Shown here: positions 10,201-21,049 of the stretch, piece by piece | Position numbering within the stretch: the first letter of the stretch is position 1 | Layout: every line of letters begins with the position of its first letter | Assembly: GCA_947311845.1 (NCBI GenBank) | Contig: CAMZMU010000013.1 | Coordinates: 2,517,198 to 2,581,197, forward strand | Source of the DNA: Poa pratensis | Taxonomy: Eukaryota; Streptophyta; Magnoliopsida; Poales; Poaceae | Direction: 5' to 3' | DNA: 64,000 nt | Translations under genes and position numbers: made by a program | Notes under the pieces: generated by a model | Told to the model about the DNA's origin: nothing | Seen by the model: the letters and a program-made list of their open reading frames with translations, nothing else | Database searches by the model: none

Positions 10201-12299
10201 GTGTGGTGGGTGCGAGCAGGTGCGGTAGTGGTGGTGAACCTCGGGCGCGTGCAGGAGAAAGAGGAAAAAGAAGCACGGCGTCGCGTTCTTGATCGACATG
10301 GCGGCAGCCATGGAGGACGGCCGAGCGGCCTCTCGCACGAAGGCGAGGCTACAGAGTAGGAGGAGGGATAAGAAGATGTCCCGGAGGACGGAGTGCTCAC
10401 CCTAGACGCGTGTGTGTGCTCGGCGTGGTCGGAGATAGACGGACGGCGGCGTATTTCCCGCGGCAGCGCTCGGACGGCAGCGGCGAAGTAGTGGACGGAG
10501 CTCACGATTCTCAGCTCCCCGGTCCGATTCCTTGCACGGATAAGACGCGGTGGTCGAGGCGGAGACGGTGACGATCTTCGCTTGGCTCGGGGAGGCTTCC
10601 AACTGCGGCGACGAACACGGCGGCCATGGCTGCGTCTCGGTTGCGGGAAGAACAGAGAAGAGAGGGAGGGAGAGAGCTGGCGAGTGAGCGAGTGAAGGAG
10701 AGCAGAGCGCCTGGGGGGGCCTCCTTATCCTCCTCGCGCGGCAGGAGGGCGTGGGGGGGTCCGGGCGGGCGATGCACGGTGGCGCGACACGAGGAGCACG
10801 CAGCACTAGCGCCATGTGCTGCGGCTGCTACAGGAAGAGGATGATGTTTTTCCAGAAAACTCCCTGCCTGCTTTTCTTCTTTTACATCTAGGTCCTTTTC
10901 CTGATTTTCTTTTATTTCTTTTAAAACCAGTAGCTGTTCAGTGATTTAATTGAGGCACTTAAACATTTTTAAAAATTCTGAGAAAATTCATGTAGCTTCC
11001 CATATACATGTAGAAGCTCCACAAAAATTGGCTTTTGAAAATAAAATGTTTTGAACCACATTGGTTCATAGGGTTTGAATATATTATTTTTGGTATCTTT
11101 ATTAAATAGTATTTGATACTCCTTTACTATTTTTAAAGCAAGTGATAAAGTATTGTTTTGAACTTTTGGAACTTTCTTGACAATTATCGTAACTTCAATT
11201 AAGTTATATTTTCATGGAGAAAATATTGGTTTGAAAGAAAATAGAGAAATAGGGAGGAATAATTTATTAAGATCATTTATTTATCATGATCTTAGTTTCC
11301 TTTTGTTAAATACTTTGAGAGTTTTGTTTAAAAATTGAAAAGTATGCTTACTTGAGGAGGGAGTGAGATGGGGTTGAAATGATTATTATTTCATCTCATT
11401 CCTAGAATAAGGAAATATAATTGTTTTCATCAAATAGAGGAATAGAGATAGAGGGAAATTAAATAAGATCATTTCTCTTAATTTAGGATTTCAACTTAGG
11501 TGTGAATATTTCTAGAGGGTTTGTTTTTATTCAGGTCACATACCAAATTTGTTGTCAAATGTGTCTTATTCTAGTATTAAGCACAACTGAGGAATTACCC
11601 TCACAAGCAACAAACACAACAATATCAACATCACACTATGACCACACAAATCAAACCACATGAATTAATCACACCACCATTTCCATAATTAACAATACTA
11701 TCTTGTAGAGACGATCACACTCAATTATGACAAGATGATGTTTTAAAGAATATCTCAACTCATAACTTAATAGTTTTCAAAAGATTTGATAAAGAGAATT
11801 ATGTGGGGTAATATATTTCCCACTAGTGTTATTTTAAAATGGAGTGGAAATAAGAGTGTATAAAATGGGAGTTGTAAACACCTGCAAAATACCATGGTTG
11901 AGAAATAGGTAGGAGATAGCATATAGATCCCCATAATTTTGGAAACACACAATTTTGGAAATACTTTTACTTTCTCAAATACTGGTATTAGTTTTGGTTG
12001 CTGATAAACCAAGTGTCATTGAAATGGAGTTGGCCAAAATAAGAATGGAAAAGATAAATGGAATATTTTTCTTGTCATGACATGATCACCAAAGTTAATA
12101 ATATTTTCATCTTGGTTGAGTTCTTAGGTTTAATATTTACTAGTCAAACAACTTAAACAACAGGTCACACAAGGTTCAACACAGCAACGGAAAGGAAAAC
12201 ACAATCATCAGTGAAACATTTCAAAAAGTTTTTGTTGGTTCTGAATTTTGGGTCTTGTGAAACTAAGTTTTTCTTAGTTTCAAAATTTGGGATGTGACA
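7236..12299 (-). mobile_element. Solo LTR, about 5.06 kb, LARD-like
   Basis: The unit starts TGTGAGGACCCCGG and ends GGGATGTGACA, with TG..CA ends and the 5-bp duplication TTCTT at 7231-7235 and 12300-12304. On the minus strand it starts TGTCACATCCCAAATTTTG. No internal region, primer site or second LTR is present, so it is a solo LTR. The central 9.8-10.85 kb is GC-rich and looks like a transcribed leader. A second, truncated copy in opposite orientation lies at 46295-49623; the best-matching stretches are 8145-8420 with 49034-49320 and 8930-9010 with 48700-48780. LTRs this long are known in grass LARD/Gypsy families such as Sukkula, but I cannot assign the family. Confidence 0.85.
9972..10043 (-). 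other. tRNA-like A/B-box segment inside the LTR
   Basis: On the minus strand a box-A-like AGTGGCTAGCAC is followed about 30 bases later by GAGTTCGAATCCC, a near-perfect box B, and then CAGCCCCGGCC. The spacing fits a tRNA-derived promoter. The acceptor stem does not pair convincingly, so it is not called a tRNA gene. It may be a pseudo-tRNA or the head of a SINE caught in the LTR. Confidence 0.4.
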
Positions 12300-13136
12300 T
12301 TCTTCCTTCACTCCCTTGAGTTTCTTCTGGTTGTGGTGAAGTCTAAATACTTCTCTAAGTACTTCAATGATCCTCCATGTAGTGCTCCTTGTTGAGTTGA
12401 AGAATAACATTTGGAATGCCCTCTAGCACTTTAGGGACTTATTCATCTTATAATAAGATAAGAAATTTTGAGAGGTAGATAGTAGATGAGAGTACTAGAG
12501 TTTAAGGTTCACTAGTTGGTCTTGTATGTGATTGACACATACTAGGGACTTGGTCTTGGATCCAAAATGGCCACAACATCAATGGTAAAAAGATAGAAAC
12601 AAATCCTAAGGCATGATCAAATGGGTGGATCACTAGTGTGAGTTTTGGCCAAACCTACATGGAAATGGTTGAAAGGTGTCCAATGGCTTAGGTTCTGGTC
12701 TCTCTGGTCCAAGGTTTATATTGGGAACAAATTTGTATAAGAAAACATATTCTAATTATTGATGGAATTAAATCTATGTTAATAACACTCAAATGGCCAA
12801 CTTAAATCTAAATTAAATCTAAACTTGTCGAAAAAATATTTTGGCCAGAAAGGTCAGTTAGAACACATCTTAAGTTTTCCAAATATATTTTATTTGCAAT
12901 TTTCTGAATCCTAAAATTTAAACTATGCCAAAATTTATCAAACATGCTCATTTGAATCTGGACAAATTCGAAATAGTCAATTTAAATTTAAACAGTACTA
13001 AAATATTCTATATGTCAAGGGCTTTCCAAAAAGTCTAAGTTTGCTAAATTTGGGTTCCTGGATCAAAAGTTATAAGGGTTCTAATATCCAGGGGTGTTTC
13101 TGCAAAAGCTGCGGTGGACGAATTTATATAGTGATC

Positions 13137-13330
13137 GACCTCTAGTCCCGGTCCGTGATACGACCCGGGACTAGAGGCCCCCGCTTGTAGGGCTGGCTGG
13201 GCACGAGCCCTTTAGTCCCGGGCGGTATCACGGCCCGGGACTAGAGGACAGGAACGGTTCTCCGGCCTCCTAGCCGTTGGAGCCGGGACGGCCCGGGACT
13301 AGTGCTACACTAGTCCCGGCCCAATACACA
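13137..13330. repeat. CACTA 1 right subterminal repeat array
   Basis: Repeated CTAGTCCCGG and CCGGGACTAG motifs in both orientations, matching the left array. Confidence 0.75.
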
Positions 13331-13387
13331 GTGGGGACTAATGCTCTTTCTGGACAGGGATGGAAGACCCTTTTTCTACTAGTGGCC

Positions 13388-13657
13388 GGAAGTCATATGT
13401 ATTCACAACCAAAAAATGCAAACAAACAAACCAGTTCAGTTGGTGATCCGAGTAATGCAGTTGAGAGAAATTATCTTTCCGAGAGCTACACCTAAATTTT
13501 CAATTGATTTTTGCTTCTCCAGGTAGCCTCGACAGGATGTGTTACTTGGTGCGTAAGAAAATGTAAAATAAGATTAAATTTTGTTAATTGTTTCAAAAAA
13601 TAATTAATATTTGGAATCGTTCCGACCACGCTAGTTTCCCCTGGGCCTTTTGCCGTA
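13388..13657. other. Host segment A, right half
   Basis: CATATGTATTCACAACC and the following 60 bases match segment B at about 18140-18210 with many substitutions. No intact gene is seen. Confidence 0.5.
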
Positions 13658-13800
13658 GAGCATCTCCAACCGGGTCCTAAATCTCTAACTAACAAAATAT
13701 TTCTAACAGCTATATTTCTAATTGCTATATTTCCAACAGCCATATTTACAATGACTATATTTGATGGATCTTCCCTATTTTTTTTAGAAAACAATAAAAT
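13658..13800. mobile_element. MITE-like left end (GAGCATCTCCAACC)
   Basis: GAGCATCTCCAACCGGGTCC resembles the Harbinger-type ends elsewhere in the window. It is followed by short ATATTTCTAA-type repeats. No right terminus or TTA duplication was found, so this is a fragment. Confidence 0.4.
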
Positions 13801-13956
13801 ATGGCTATGTAATTTGTTAATATGCGTGGCTTTGTTAATGATAGTGAATTTGCTAATATGTTTCCTATGTCGAGCTACGCAATAACCTCAAAATGTTATA
13901 TGTAAAAATATGCATACACATATTATATATTCAATGGTAGAGTTGGTTTGCCAAAC

Positions 13957-14620
13957 TTTTTTTTTGCGGAAGGAATCAGATTGCATTAAACCACCGTTCT
14001 TACAGAAAGGCCCAGAAAGAAAAAGAAAATACAAAGAAGTCCTTCTTCTCCTAGGTCCCGGCACAGGCGGCGCAAACGAGCCGTCGGTGACGCGCCGCTG
14101 CCGCTGCTCCGCTTCACGCCTTGGATAGGAGCCAGCCCCATGGCATCCGGGAAGTCGCCAATCGCCGGATCCGCGGACCCTACTCGCCGTAGCGCCGCCG
14201 TCGTCGCGGAAAGGTTCAACGCCATCTTCACCTTGAACTTTAAACACCGGGACCGCCGCCTAGTCGATCCCGGACGGGGCACGACGAACTCGCCAGATCC
14301 GTGGACCGCCGAGCTCGAGGAAGTCAGCCGCTTGACGAAGAAGCTCCGAGGAGCGCCGTCGCTGGAAGGGGAGCGCGCCGACGCCAAACACGAAACCAGC
14401 AGCTTCCCCGCCTCCAAGACGCCGCCGGCCGGTACCAAACCTACCCCTACACTATGTACAAGCCTCGATCCGTGGATTCCCCAGCCTCCCGCCGCCGGAG
14501 CGGCCGGCGGAGAAATCCACGGATCGGAGGCGAGCGATGTGGGGAGATGTGGTGGGTTCAAGAATTCGCCTCTCTGCACTGTAGACGGGAAGAGAGGAGA
14601 AGTCCAAGTCTTGACCAGGG
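13957..14620 (-). mobile_element. LINE-like retroposon, minus strand
   Basis: A poly-T run (13957-13965) is followed by GCGGAAGGAATCAGATTGCA, typical of the complement of a plant LINE 3' end with its poly-A tail. The remainder is GC-rich and shares several blocks with the retroposon at 2202-2949. I found no target duplication, so the right boundary is approximate. No reverse transcriptase is encoded. Confidence 0.5.
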
Positions 14621-15550
14621 GGAGCACATTTGAACTGGCTACAAAGACCTGTTGCGTAGCAGTGGAAGGTTATTTGATTCACGGACTTAGGAAAATACTC
14701 TCTTTGAAAGTTTATAATCTTTAATAATTTCCTTTGATACCTATAAATAAAAAAGGAATTATACTCCTTTAGTTAGTTCATGATTAGACCGTGTACTTGT
14801 GTGTATGCTTTTTCGGAGAGACTCTTGTTAGTCAATGCATCTAAAGAAAAGGATTCCCATTTGGCCAGCCTTATGTTTTTTTTTGTATGTTCCGTCAATT
14901 CCTTTCTTAATTTCCGTGTATGTGTGGCATCAGATAGATAAATCGAAGCCGCAACATCTAGTTAGAGAAACATGATGCTGGAGATTTTTCATGACAAATG
15001 CTTGTTTTAGTCGCTGTTGAGGATCCTGTTGTAGTCGCTGGATAAGGCCTCCCGCGAGTTCAGACCGGCAACTGCACGAGTGCCGCCCTGTGGTTGAGTT
15101 TGACGTCATTGACAAAGTCGTCGGCCCCGGAGATGGGCCAAGGTGGGTAGGAAAGGTCGGCCTCGCCGGCCGGCCCATTCACAGCGGAGCGTGCGACGCA
15201 ACCTGGCGAGCCGGCGACCAGAGACCTCGCCGGTCCGTCGGCAGAATTCGCACATTCACAGCGTAGCGTACCTTTTGACCAGGGGTTGGGGAAGGGAGAC
15301 TGGCCAAGTCGCCTTCAATGCCATGTGTATTCATGGCGGAGGGCGACGGCGGGTGGACTACTCTGGGCACCTACTATGACTAACTTTCTAGGACTACTCA
15401 GCAAGTGCTTTCTTAGCACAACCCACGCCTCCAGAAATCCTTGTCGCACTCATACTATAGACATTGAACTCAAGATACTAACCTTCTCATCTCAGCTGTA
15501 TAATTAATTCGGCCACAGGATGACGTACGCTTTGCTGACGCCAGCAACGT
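14621..15550. other. Unassigned spacer
   Basis: Mixed composition with a GC-richer stretch at 15030-15370. No domain, element end or gene model could be supported. Confidence 0.35.
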
Positions 15551-15857
15551 GATAGGACCACAAACATTGATGCCAAACGTAGCAGCTTTTAAAATACATT
15601 TTTCAAAGCACAGATTTTGTCTTTTTTACACAGACAACATAAAGTGTTATTTTCTTCCGAAATTTTGCACGAATGTTCAAACCTTGTATATGTTTGTGCC
15701 CAATTTTATTTCAGATTTTTTTTAAGTGTTTTCATATTTTTTAAACCTTGTATACGTGAGCCAAAACGCCCTGTCCCGTACGTAGCAGCTAGCTACTCGT
15801 GGCGTTTCATTGTTGATGCCAACCATTCGGTTCTTTTTGTATCATCAGTGTCCAGCC
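15551..15857. repeat. Host segment B, left part
   Basis: Counterpart of 5677-5760. CCACAAACATTGATGCCAAA and CGTAGCAGCTAGCTACTCGT match segment A but are separated by about 190 extra AT-rich bases here. It is interrupted at 15858 by the Copia element. Confidence 0.5.
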
Positions 15858-16012
15858 TGAGAAATAGAGTAGGGAATCGCACAGCTCCAACACGGGCCTG
15901 CGTCTCATATTAATAGTAGTGTATAGGGTACAGGTCAGGAACAATACAACTCGTGTACGGTCAGGTTTACAGGGACCAAACCGACATATATACAAAGAGA
16001 AAATATCTAACA

Positions 16013-17083
16013 CTAATACAGTTTATCACCCTCTCCCTCAATCTCAACCGAGCTAGCAAGATTGAGATTGGATCTACAAGCCTGAAATAATGGTAGTGGT
16101 AGAGGTTTAGTAAAGAGATATATGCATGGTTGGTCACTGAACTTGGCAGAGATGTCTGCTAGCTGATCCTTGGAAGATATGAAACGTATTTGAAGCAACT
16201 TCTGAGCAACGCGTTCTCGAACAAAATGAAAGTCCACCTCAATGTGTTTAGTACGAGCATGAAAGACCGGGTTGGAAGAGAGAAAGGTTGCTCCAATATT
16301 GTCACACCATAAAACTGACAGACTACTCTGAGAAACTCCAAGTTCAGCCAGAAGAGCTTGTACCCAAATTAACTCTGCAGTAGCATTAGCAAGTGCCTTG
16401 TATTCAGACTCTGTACTTGAACGAGATACAGTGGCCTGTTTGCGAGCACTCCAAGCAATCAGGTTAGCACGATAAAAGACAGCATAGCCCCCCGTTGATC
16501 GTCGATCATTAGAATTACCAGCCCAATCCGCATCAGAAAATGCCGACAAAAGATCAATTGACGAAGTAGGTCGTCGCAACAACAATCCATGTTTCAAAGT
16601 GCCCTGAACATAGCGCAGGATGCGCTTAACAGCAGCCCAATGTGTACAACGAGGTGCATGAAGATACTGGCATACCTTGTTCACATCAAACGACATATCA
16701 GGTCTGGTCATGGTGAGATACTGTAGACCCCCAACAACACTACGATAGCGAGTGGACTCTTCTGTCGAAAGGAGAGTGCCATCAGTAGAACATAGCTTAT
16801 CCAAAGAAGTCATAGGAGTAGTAGCAGGGGTACACTTTAGCAAACCAGCACGACGTAAAAGCTGAGAGGCATACTTATGCTGACTCATAAGAAGACTACC
16901 ATGTGATCGTTGTACCTCAATACCAAGAAAGTAATGAAGCTCACCAAGGTCCTTGAGAGCAAAAGAGGTACCCAACTGATGAAGAAGACGATCAGTAGCA
17001 GCTGACGAGGAGCTCACAACAATAATATCATCCACATAAACCAGTAAATTCTTCAGGCCGCAGTGGTTGTCCAATGGATGCAA
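16013..17083 (-). pseudogene. Copia reverse transcriptase end plus RNase H
   Basis: The frame opens just after the deletion junction with [11 protein letters not shown], the catalytic YVDD box. It continues through HYFLGIEV, a [11 protein letters not shown] block and RNase H ([49 protein letters not shown]). The stop falls inside the 3' LTR. The fingers and palm upstream of YVDD are absent. The tail has about 12 extra residues within the usual QLADIFTKPL block. The frame is shifted relative to gag. It is a relic of pol that has stayed open, consistent with a recent insertion. Confidence 0.9.
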
Positions 17084-17627
17084 GCTGATCCGCCATTGCC
17101 TTCACTTTGTTGAAGAAAGTTGATGCCGACGAGTTCAATTTCCTGGCTTGATTGAGCTCGCCGCGGTTGGCCATTGCACGCGCCGTGGATTGCGACCCAA
17201 AGCTCCCAGTGAGGGTTTCCCACGCCTCCCTGGACGTGTTCACCATTGTCATCATCCCAAGCACGCTCTCGGAGAGAGAGCAGACGATGGCAGTAAGTAT
17301 GGCCTAGTCTTGCTGATGCCATGCAGAGTATGCCGGATTGGCGGTAGGGGTGCCGCCTTGCGTCGTGGCTGCGACCGTCTCCGACGGACAGGGAAGGGAG
17401 CCATCAACGAACCCATAGAGCAGGTTGCTCCGTAAAACCGGAACAACTTGGGTGCGCCAGTAGAGATAGTTCTCGCTCGTGAGCCAGATCGTAATCTGGT
17501 TCGTCAGACTGATCGGTTTCTCCGGTATAACGGAGGTCACCGTGGATGCGCCAGCAGACTTGGAGCCTGAGGAGAAAGACGCAGCCGAGAAAAGCGCAGA
17601 GGAGGTCTGCGAGGGCGAGGTCGCCAT
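17053..17627 (-). pseudogene. Copia gag N-terminal part with one stop
   Basis: Starts at the ATG at 17625-17627. It contains the Copia gag signature around LTSENYLYWRTQVVPVLRSN, then a UBN2-like part ending in [20 protein letters not shown] single in-frame TAG follows HQQD at about 17301-17303, and the same frame continues open to the deletion junction near 17050. The likely change is CAG to TAG. No zinc knuckle remains. It is read from the right LTR on the minus strand. Confidence 0.85.
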
Positions 17628-17745
17628 GTCTATGCGGAAGCGAAGGACGAGATCGAGGTAACGATCGAAGGTAGCGATGGGAGATCGATCAAGATCGAGC
17701 TAGCGATCGAAAGAAGCGATCGATCTAGGTTTCAGGCTGCCGTCA

Positions 17746-17757
17746 GCTCTGATACCA
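17746..17757 (-). other. Primer binding site of the Copia element
   Basis: GCTCTGATACCA on the + strand, i.e. TGGTATCAGAGC on the minus strand, directly beside the LTR. It is complementary to the 3' end of initiator tRNA-Met. Confidence 0.9.
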
Positions 17758-17928
17758 TGAGAAATAGAGTAGGGAATCGCACAGCTCCAACACGGGCCTG
17801 CGTCTCATATTAATAGTAGTGTATAGGGTACAGGTCAGGAACAATACAACTCGTGTACGGTCAGGTTTACAGGGACCAAACCGACACATATACAGAGAGA
17901 AAATATCTAACACTAATACAGTTTATCA

Positions 17929-18260
17929 CAGCCATTAGACCATGCATGACTTGTGGGTCCATTCGATCAATAATGCATACCCCACAAACTAAACTACAGC
18001 TAACTAGCTAACATACAGTGACATGCTTGATTGACCAATTAGATTTAGCACCAATGTCTTTTTTTTTTTGGCTCGCTACAGCTCTCGCTAGGTGTTTGTA
18101 GGAAATTTGATGGTGCCGGAAGATTTGTTGGCCAAGAATTCATATATATTCACAGCAAACAATGAAACCAATTTAGTTGGTCATCTAACTAATGTGCCTG
18201 GTAGAAAAAACTTTGCAGAGTTGGCAGGGAGCACCGGCTTCGCTCCTTCTTCTTCCAAGA
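17929..18260. repeat. Host segment B, right part
   Basis: From about 18091 GTTTGTAGGAAATTTGATG onward it is collinear with segment A around the CACTA insertion site. A frame is open from 18092 to 18424 here and broken in segment A. A possible splice acceptor (CTCTCGCTAG) precedes it. I recognise no domain. Confidence 0.45.
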
Positions 18261-19065
18261 TGATCCGTTTCGCAGCTACATGTGTGCGCATCACTTCTCT
18301 TCTTCTCTCGGTTCGGCAGCCTAGCGAGGCTGCTCATCCAACGACGCGTGATCGGTCGGCCTTCTTGCTCGATTCAAATTCTCTCTCTCTGGTACGTTCG
18401 GGAGGCCAGACGGGCCCACCCTGACAGGCCCAACATGGAGGCTCATGGGCTATGCACACGCAAAAAATCCCAGTCCGTTTGAATTTGGGCCGAATAGTTC
18501 TTCCTAAAGTCGGTTTTGAATGTTTTTATGTTTCCTAGTTTGAAATTCAAATTTTATCTGAGAATCTCGTCCGGTAACCGACTTGTAATTTCTGGTAACC
18601 ATGATACTGGAAATCCCACTCCTCCCCGGGATTTTTTCATTCCGGTATCCAAATCCCACTCCTCACCAACCAAGGGCCTCGGAGCCGAGCTTGGCGTCAT
18701 GCGTCGGCCTCAGAGCCGGAGAGGGAGGCGAGCTCGGCGTCCCGCGTGTTCCCCTACAAAACCAGTTTGCTCGACGTCTCGTCGGTGTTGGAGGACATCC
18801 ACGAGGCTGTCTTCCCGACTATGCACCACCGATTTGGATAGGAGGGGACTGAGAGGGAATGTGGATAGGGAGGAGAGAGGGGATCGTGGAGGGAATGGGA
18901 TGCGAAAAAAAAGACCGATATTGTGATCTCACCAAACTCGTCAATTTGATCTCGCCACTCGCGTAAAACACCGATATTGTGATGTTTGAACTTTTAAAAT
19001 TACTTTTAAAATGTAAAGAATTTGCAAAATCGACCAACACGAAAAAGTTGCGTATCCTCGGTACC
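18261..19065. other. Unassigned spacer
   Basis: GC-richer stretch at 18590-18900 with short frames on both strands and no recognisable domain. Confidence 0.3.
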
Positions 19066-19450
19066 TTTCCAACGACATATCATTTGTATCATTCTGATAA
19101 ACGGTTAAGACAGCTGTAAAAATACCGTCCGCCCATGCATGTTACATACAGATTAGAGTATTACTGAAATTGATTTAAATCGGTTACAAATTTGGAAAAT
19201 CCGTAAAGCAAAAAAGTTTTAAAATTTAAACAGCTTTCCAACGGCATATCATTTGCTTCATTCCGATAAATGGTTGAGAAAATATCCGTAAAGTACTTTC
19301 GCTGTGATTTTCGCAGATTTGAGTATTTTCAAAATTATTTTAAAACCATAACGTATTTGGAGAAACGGTGTGAGTTGAAAAAGATGCGTAATTTCAATAG
19401 CTTTCCAATGGTGTATCATTTGCTAAGTTCCGACAAACGGTTAGAAAACT
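19066..19450. repeat. Degenerate tandem repeat, period about 165
   Basis: The motif TTTCCAAC/TGGCATATCATTTG..TTCCGATAAA.GGTT recurs at about 19069, 19231 and 19402 with AT-rich spacers. The copies are strongly diverged. Confidence 0.6.
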
Positions 19451-19993
19451 ACATCAAAACTAGGGTACAAATCGTGTGTTACAGCGAGCACTGGTTTTTT
19501 GCCGAAAGTGCAGAACTGGTTTTGGATTATGAATCTCCAACCGGTTGTAGAATAGCTGAGTGTGGATTTTTGGTCATGGGGTTTTACTACCCCTGTCGTT
19601 GGAGCCGTTGGATGATGCCCATCATAAACTGCCACTTGACGACCACGAATTGGGTCTTGCGTGACATTACAATAAGAAGTTGCTACCACGTACGCCTAGT
19701 GCTCAAAATTTGAATCGGTGCTTATGAAGGTGGGCCCTCCCATGCATGCATCCAGGAGGGAAAGAAACAACCAAAAGTGGTAGAACGGACATATGGAGGC
19801 CGGGCTACAGGTAGCCCGGTATCCCCGACGTAGCTTCGTTCGATCTGGTCGGTCGTAGTAATAGTAGGAAAGGGCAGCGGCGAATTACGGAATATTAATT
19901 CAGCTGGGCCGGCGTATGTGTACATGGATATGGACGGTCGAGTACATGGGCCTGCCCAGGTACGACATGATGGCCGGCACATTTTATTTTGAA

Positions 19994-20023
19994 CTAGTTA
20001 GATGCCCGTGCGTTGCTACGGAA
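19994..20023 (-). mobile_element. Helitron 3' terminus (minus orientation)
   Basis: The minus strand ends CCGTAGCAACGCACGGGCAT, then a 4-base spacer and CTAG (19994-19997), followed by host T. The body should run to the right. GC-rich sequence at 20.2-20.45 kb, including a short Met-initiated frame at 20312 that runs into a GTGAGT donor-like site at about 20352, could be captured cargo. This is inference. Confidence 0.6.
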
Positions 20024-20469
20024 TACAAAGTATACCGAGAAATGATAAACAAATTAGCAGTCTAATTTTGTTTGTGTCATTGTGTGTATACATAACATAA
20101 AGCAGTGTCTCGGAATTGCCTGCGTGGAATCTCTGGGCCGAATTCTGTTGTTTGGATTGGCTTAGGAATTGAACCGTGGAAACCTGGACCCAATTCCAGG
20201 CCCGCCCGCGGCCCGTGTAAGTTGTCCTCGTTCTTTTCCGAGCTCCCACCCTCGGAAATGCCGCCCCGCGTACCGCTTCGTTCAGCCTCGACAGAACTCG
20301 AGCTCGCAGAGGATGAGCAGGCCGCGCGACAGCACGAAGGCGGCGGCGGCGGTGTGAGTCATCCCCGCCTTCCGCCTCATCTCTGCCCTCCTCCTCATCC
20401 CCGCCCTCATCCTGCTGGCTTCTATTCCTTTCGAGCGCCCTCGGAGCAGGCCCGTCGAGGGCGCCATGG

Positions 20470-21049
20470 CCATGGCCCATGGAGGCCGGCAGGAGCCAAC
20501 GGTGTTCTCTCCCCTGTCAAGTTTGTCTTCAGCTGGTACCTGCCTGGTCGCATGGTGCCTGTAGGTTGGTGGAGTGGACGCCGGCGAAAGTTGTGCAAGG
20601 CCCTGGCCTTGCGGCGGCGATGACGTCTGCGGACGCCATTCTTCCTACTTGGAGGCGTCGTCTTGCTGTCCCTCCTACATTCCGGTTCTCCTGTGAAGTT
20701 CTTGTTATCCTCGGCGTCGGATGCTTGGGTGCTGGTGTTGGTTGAAGGTGGGTTCGATGGGATCCGGCCGTCTTCCGCAAGCCAGCCCATGTTTGAAGTC
20801 TCGGTGCTGCCTCGCTCTCAGTAGAAGACGGTGCTCGATGATCCTGGGGTTCAAGCGGCAAGATTTAGTCTTGTACTTAGCTTCGCTTCCTTGTGCCCTA
20901 TTTCTTCTTTCTTCTGCTGTTTTTGAGCTGTAATCATAAGCTGGTATCCCCAGCAGTGGTGTGTGTGTAAGTTCCTGTAACCGTTTTAGCCAGTTGTTGG
21001 CTTTGTTAATTCAAAGTCGGGCTCTTGGAGCCTTCCGTCTAAAAAAAAC
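20470..21049 (+). mobile_element. LINE-like 3' end with poly-A
   Basis: Ends in GGCTTTGTTAATTCAAAGTCGGGC..CTTCCGTCTAAAAAAAA (poly-A 21042-21049), a pattern familiar from plant L1-type LINE 3' ends. There is no coding domain, the 5' end is uncertain and no target duplication was found. Confidence 0.45.

Larger units (their letters stand above)
5942..13384. mobile_element. CACTA element 1, non-autonomous, hosting a solo LTR
   Basis: The ends are inverted: CACTAGTGGAAAAAGG at 5942 and CTTTTTCTACTAGTG at 13384. A 3-bp duplication GCC flanks it at 5939-5941 and 13385-13387. Both ends carry many AGTCCCGGG/CCCGGGACT subterminal motifs, the expected transposase binding arrays. Without the nested LTR it is about 2.4 kb and has no transposase exons, so it depends on a partner. 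Paralogous segment B shows the unoccupied site (TGTTGGCC continuing to TATTCAC), confirming the insertion point. Confidence 0.9.
15858..17928 (-). mobile_element. Young, internally deleted Copia element
   Basis: Two 171-bp LTRs (15858-16028 and 17758-17928) differ at only two positions and begin TGAGAAATAG and end GTTTATCA. The 5-bp duplication CAGCC flanks them at 15853-15857 and 17929-17933. A primer binding site complementary to initiator tRNA-Met (TGGTATCAGAGC) abuts the right LTR, and a purine-rich tract abuts the left one. Inside, gag is fused near 17050 to the end of reverse transcriptase; protease, integrase and most of RT are missing. It therefore needed help to move. The near-identical LTRs imply recent insertion. 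Confidence 0.95.

Noticed and set aside
14140..14724. 194-codon + frame
   Set aside because: Starts inside the minus-strand retroposon and runs past it; no domain and overlapping frames on both strands.
16013..17627. A host gene with RT-like domain
   Set aside because: LTRs, target duplication, primer site and polypurine tract define a Copia element.
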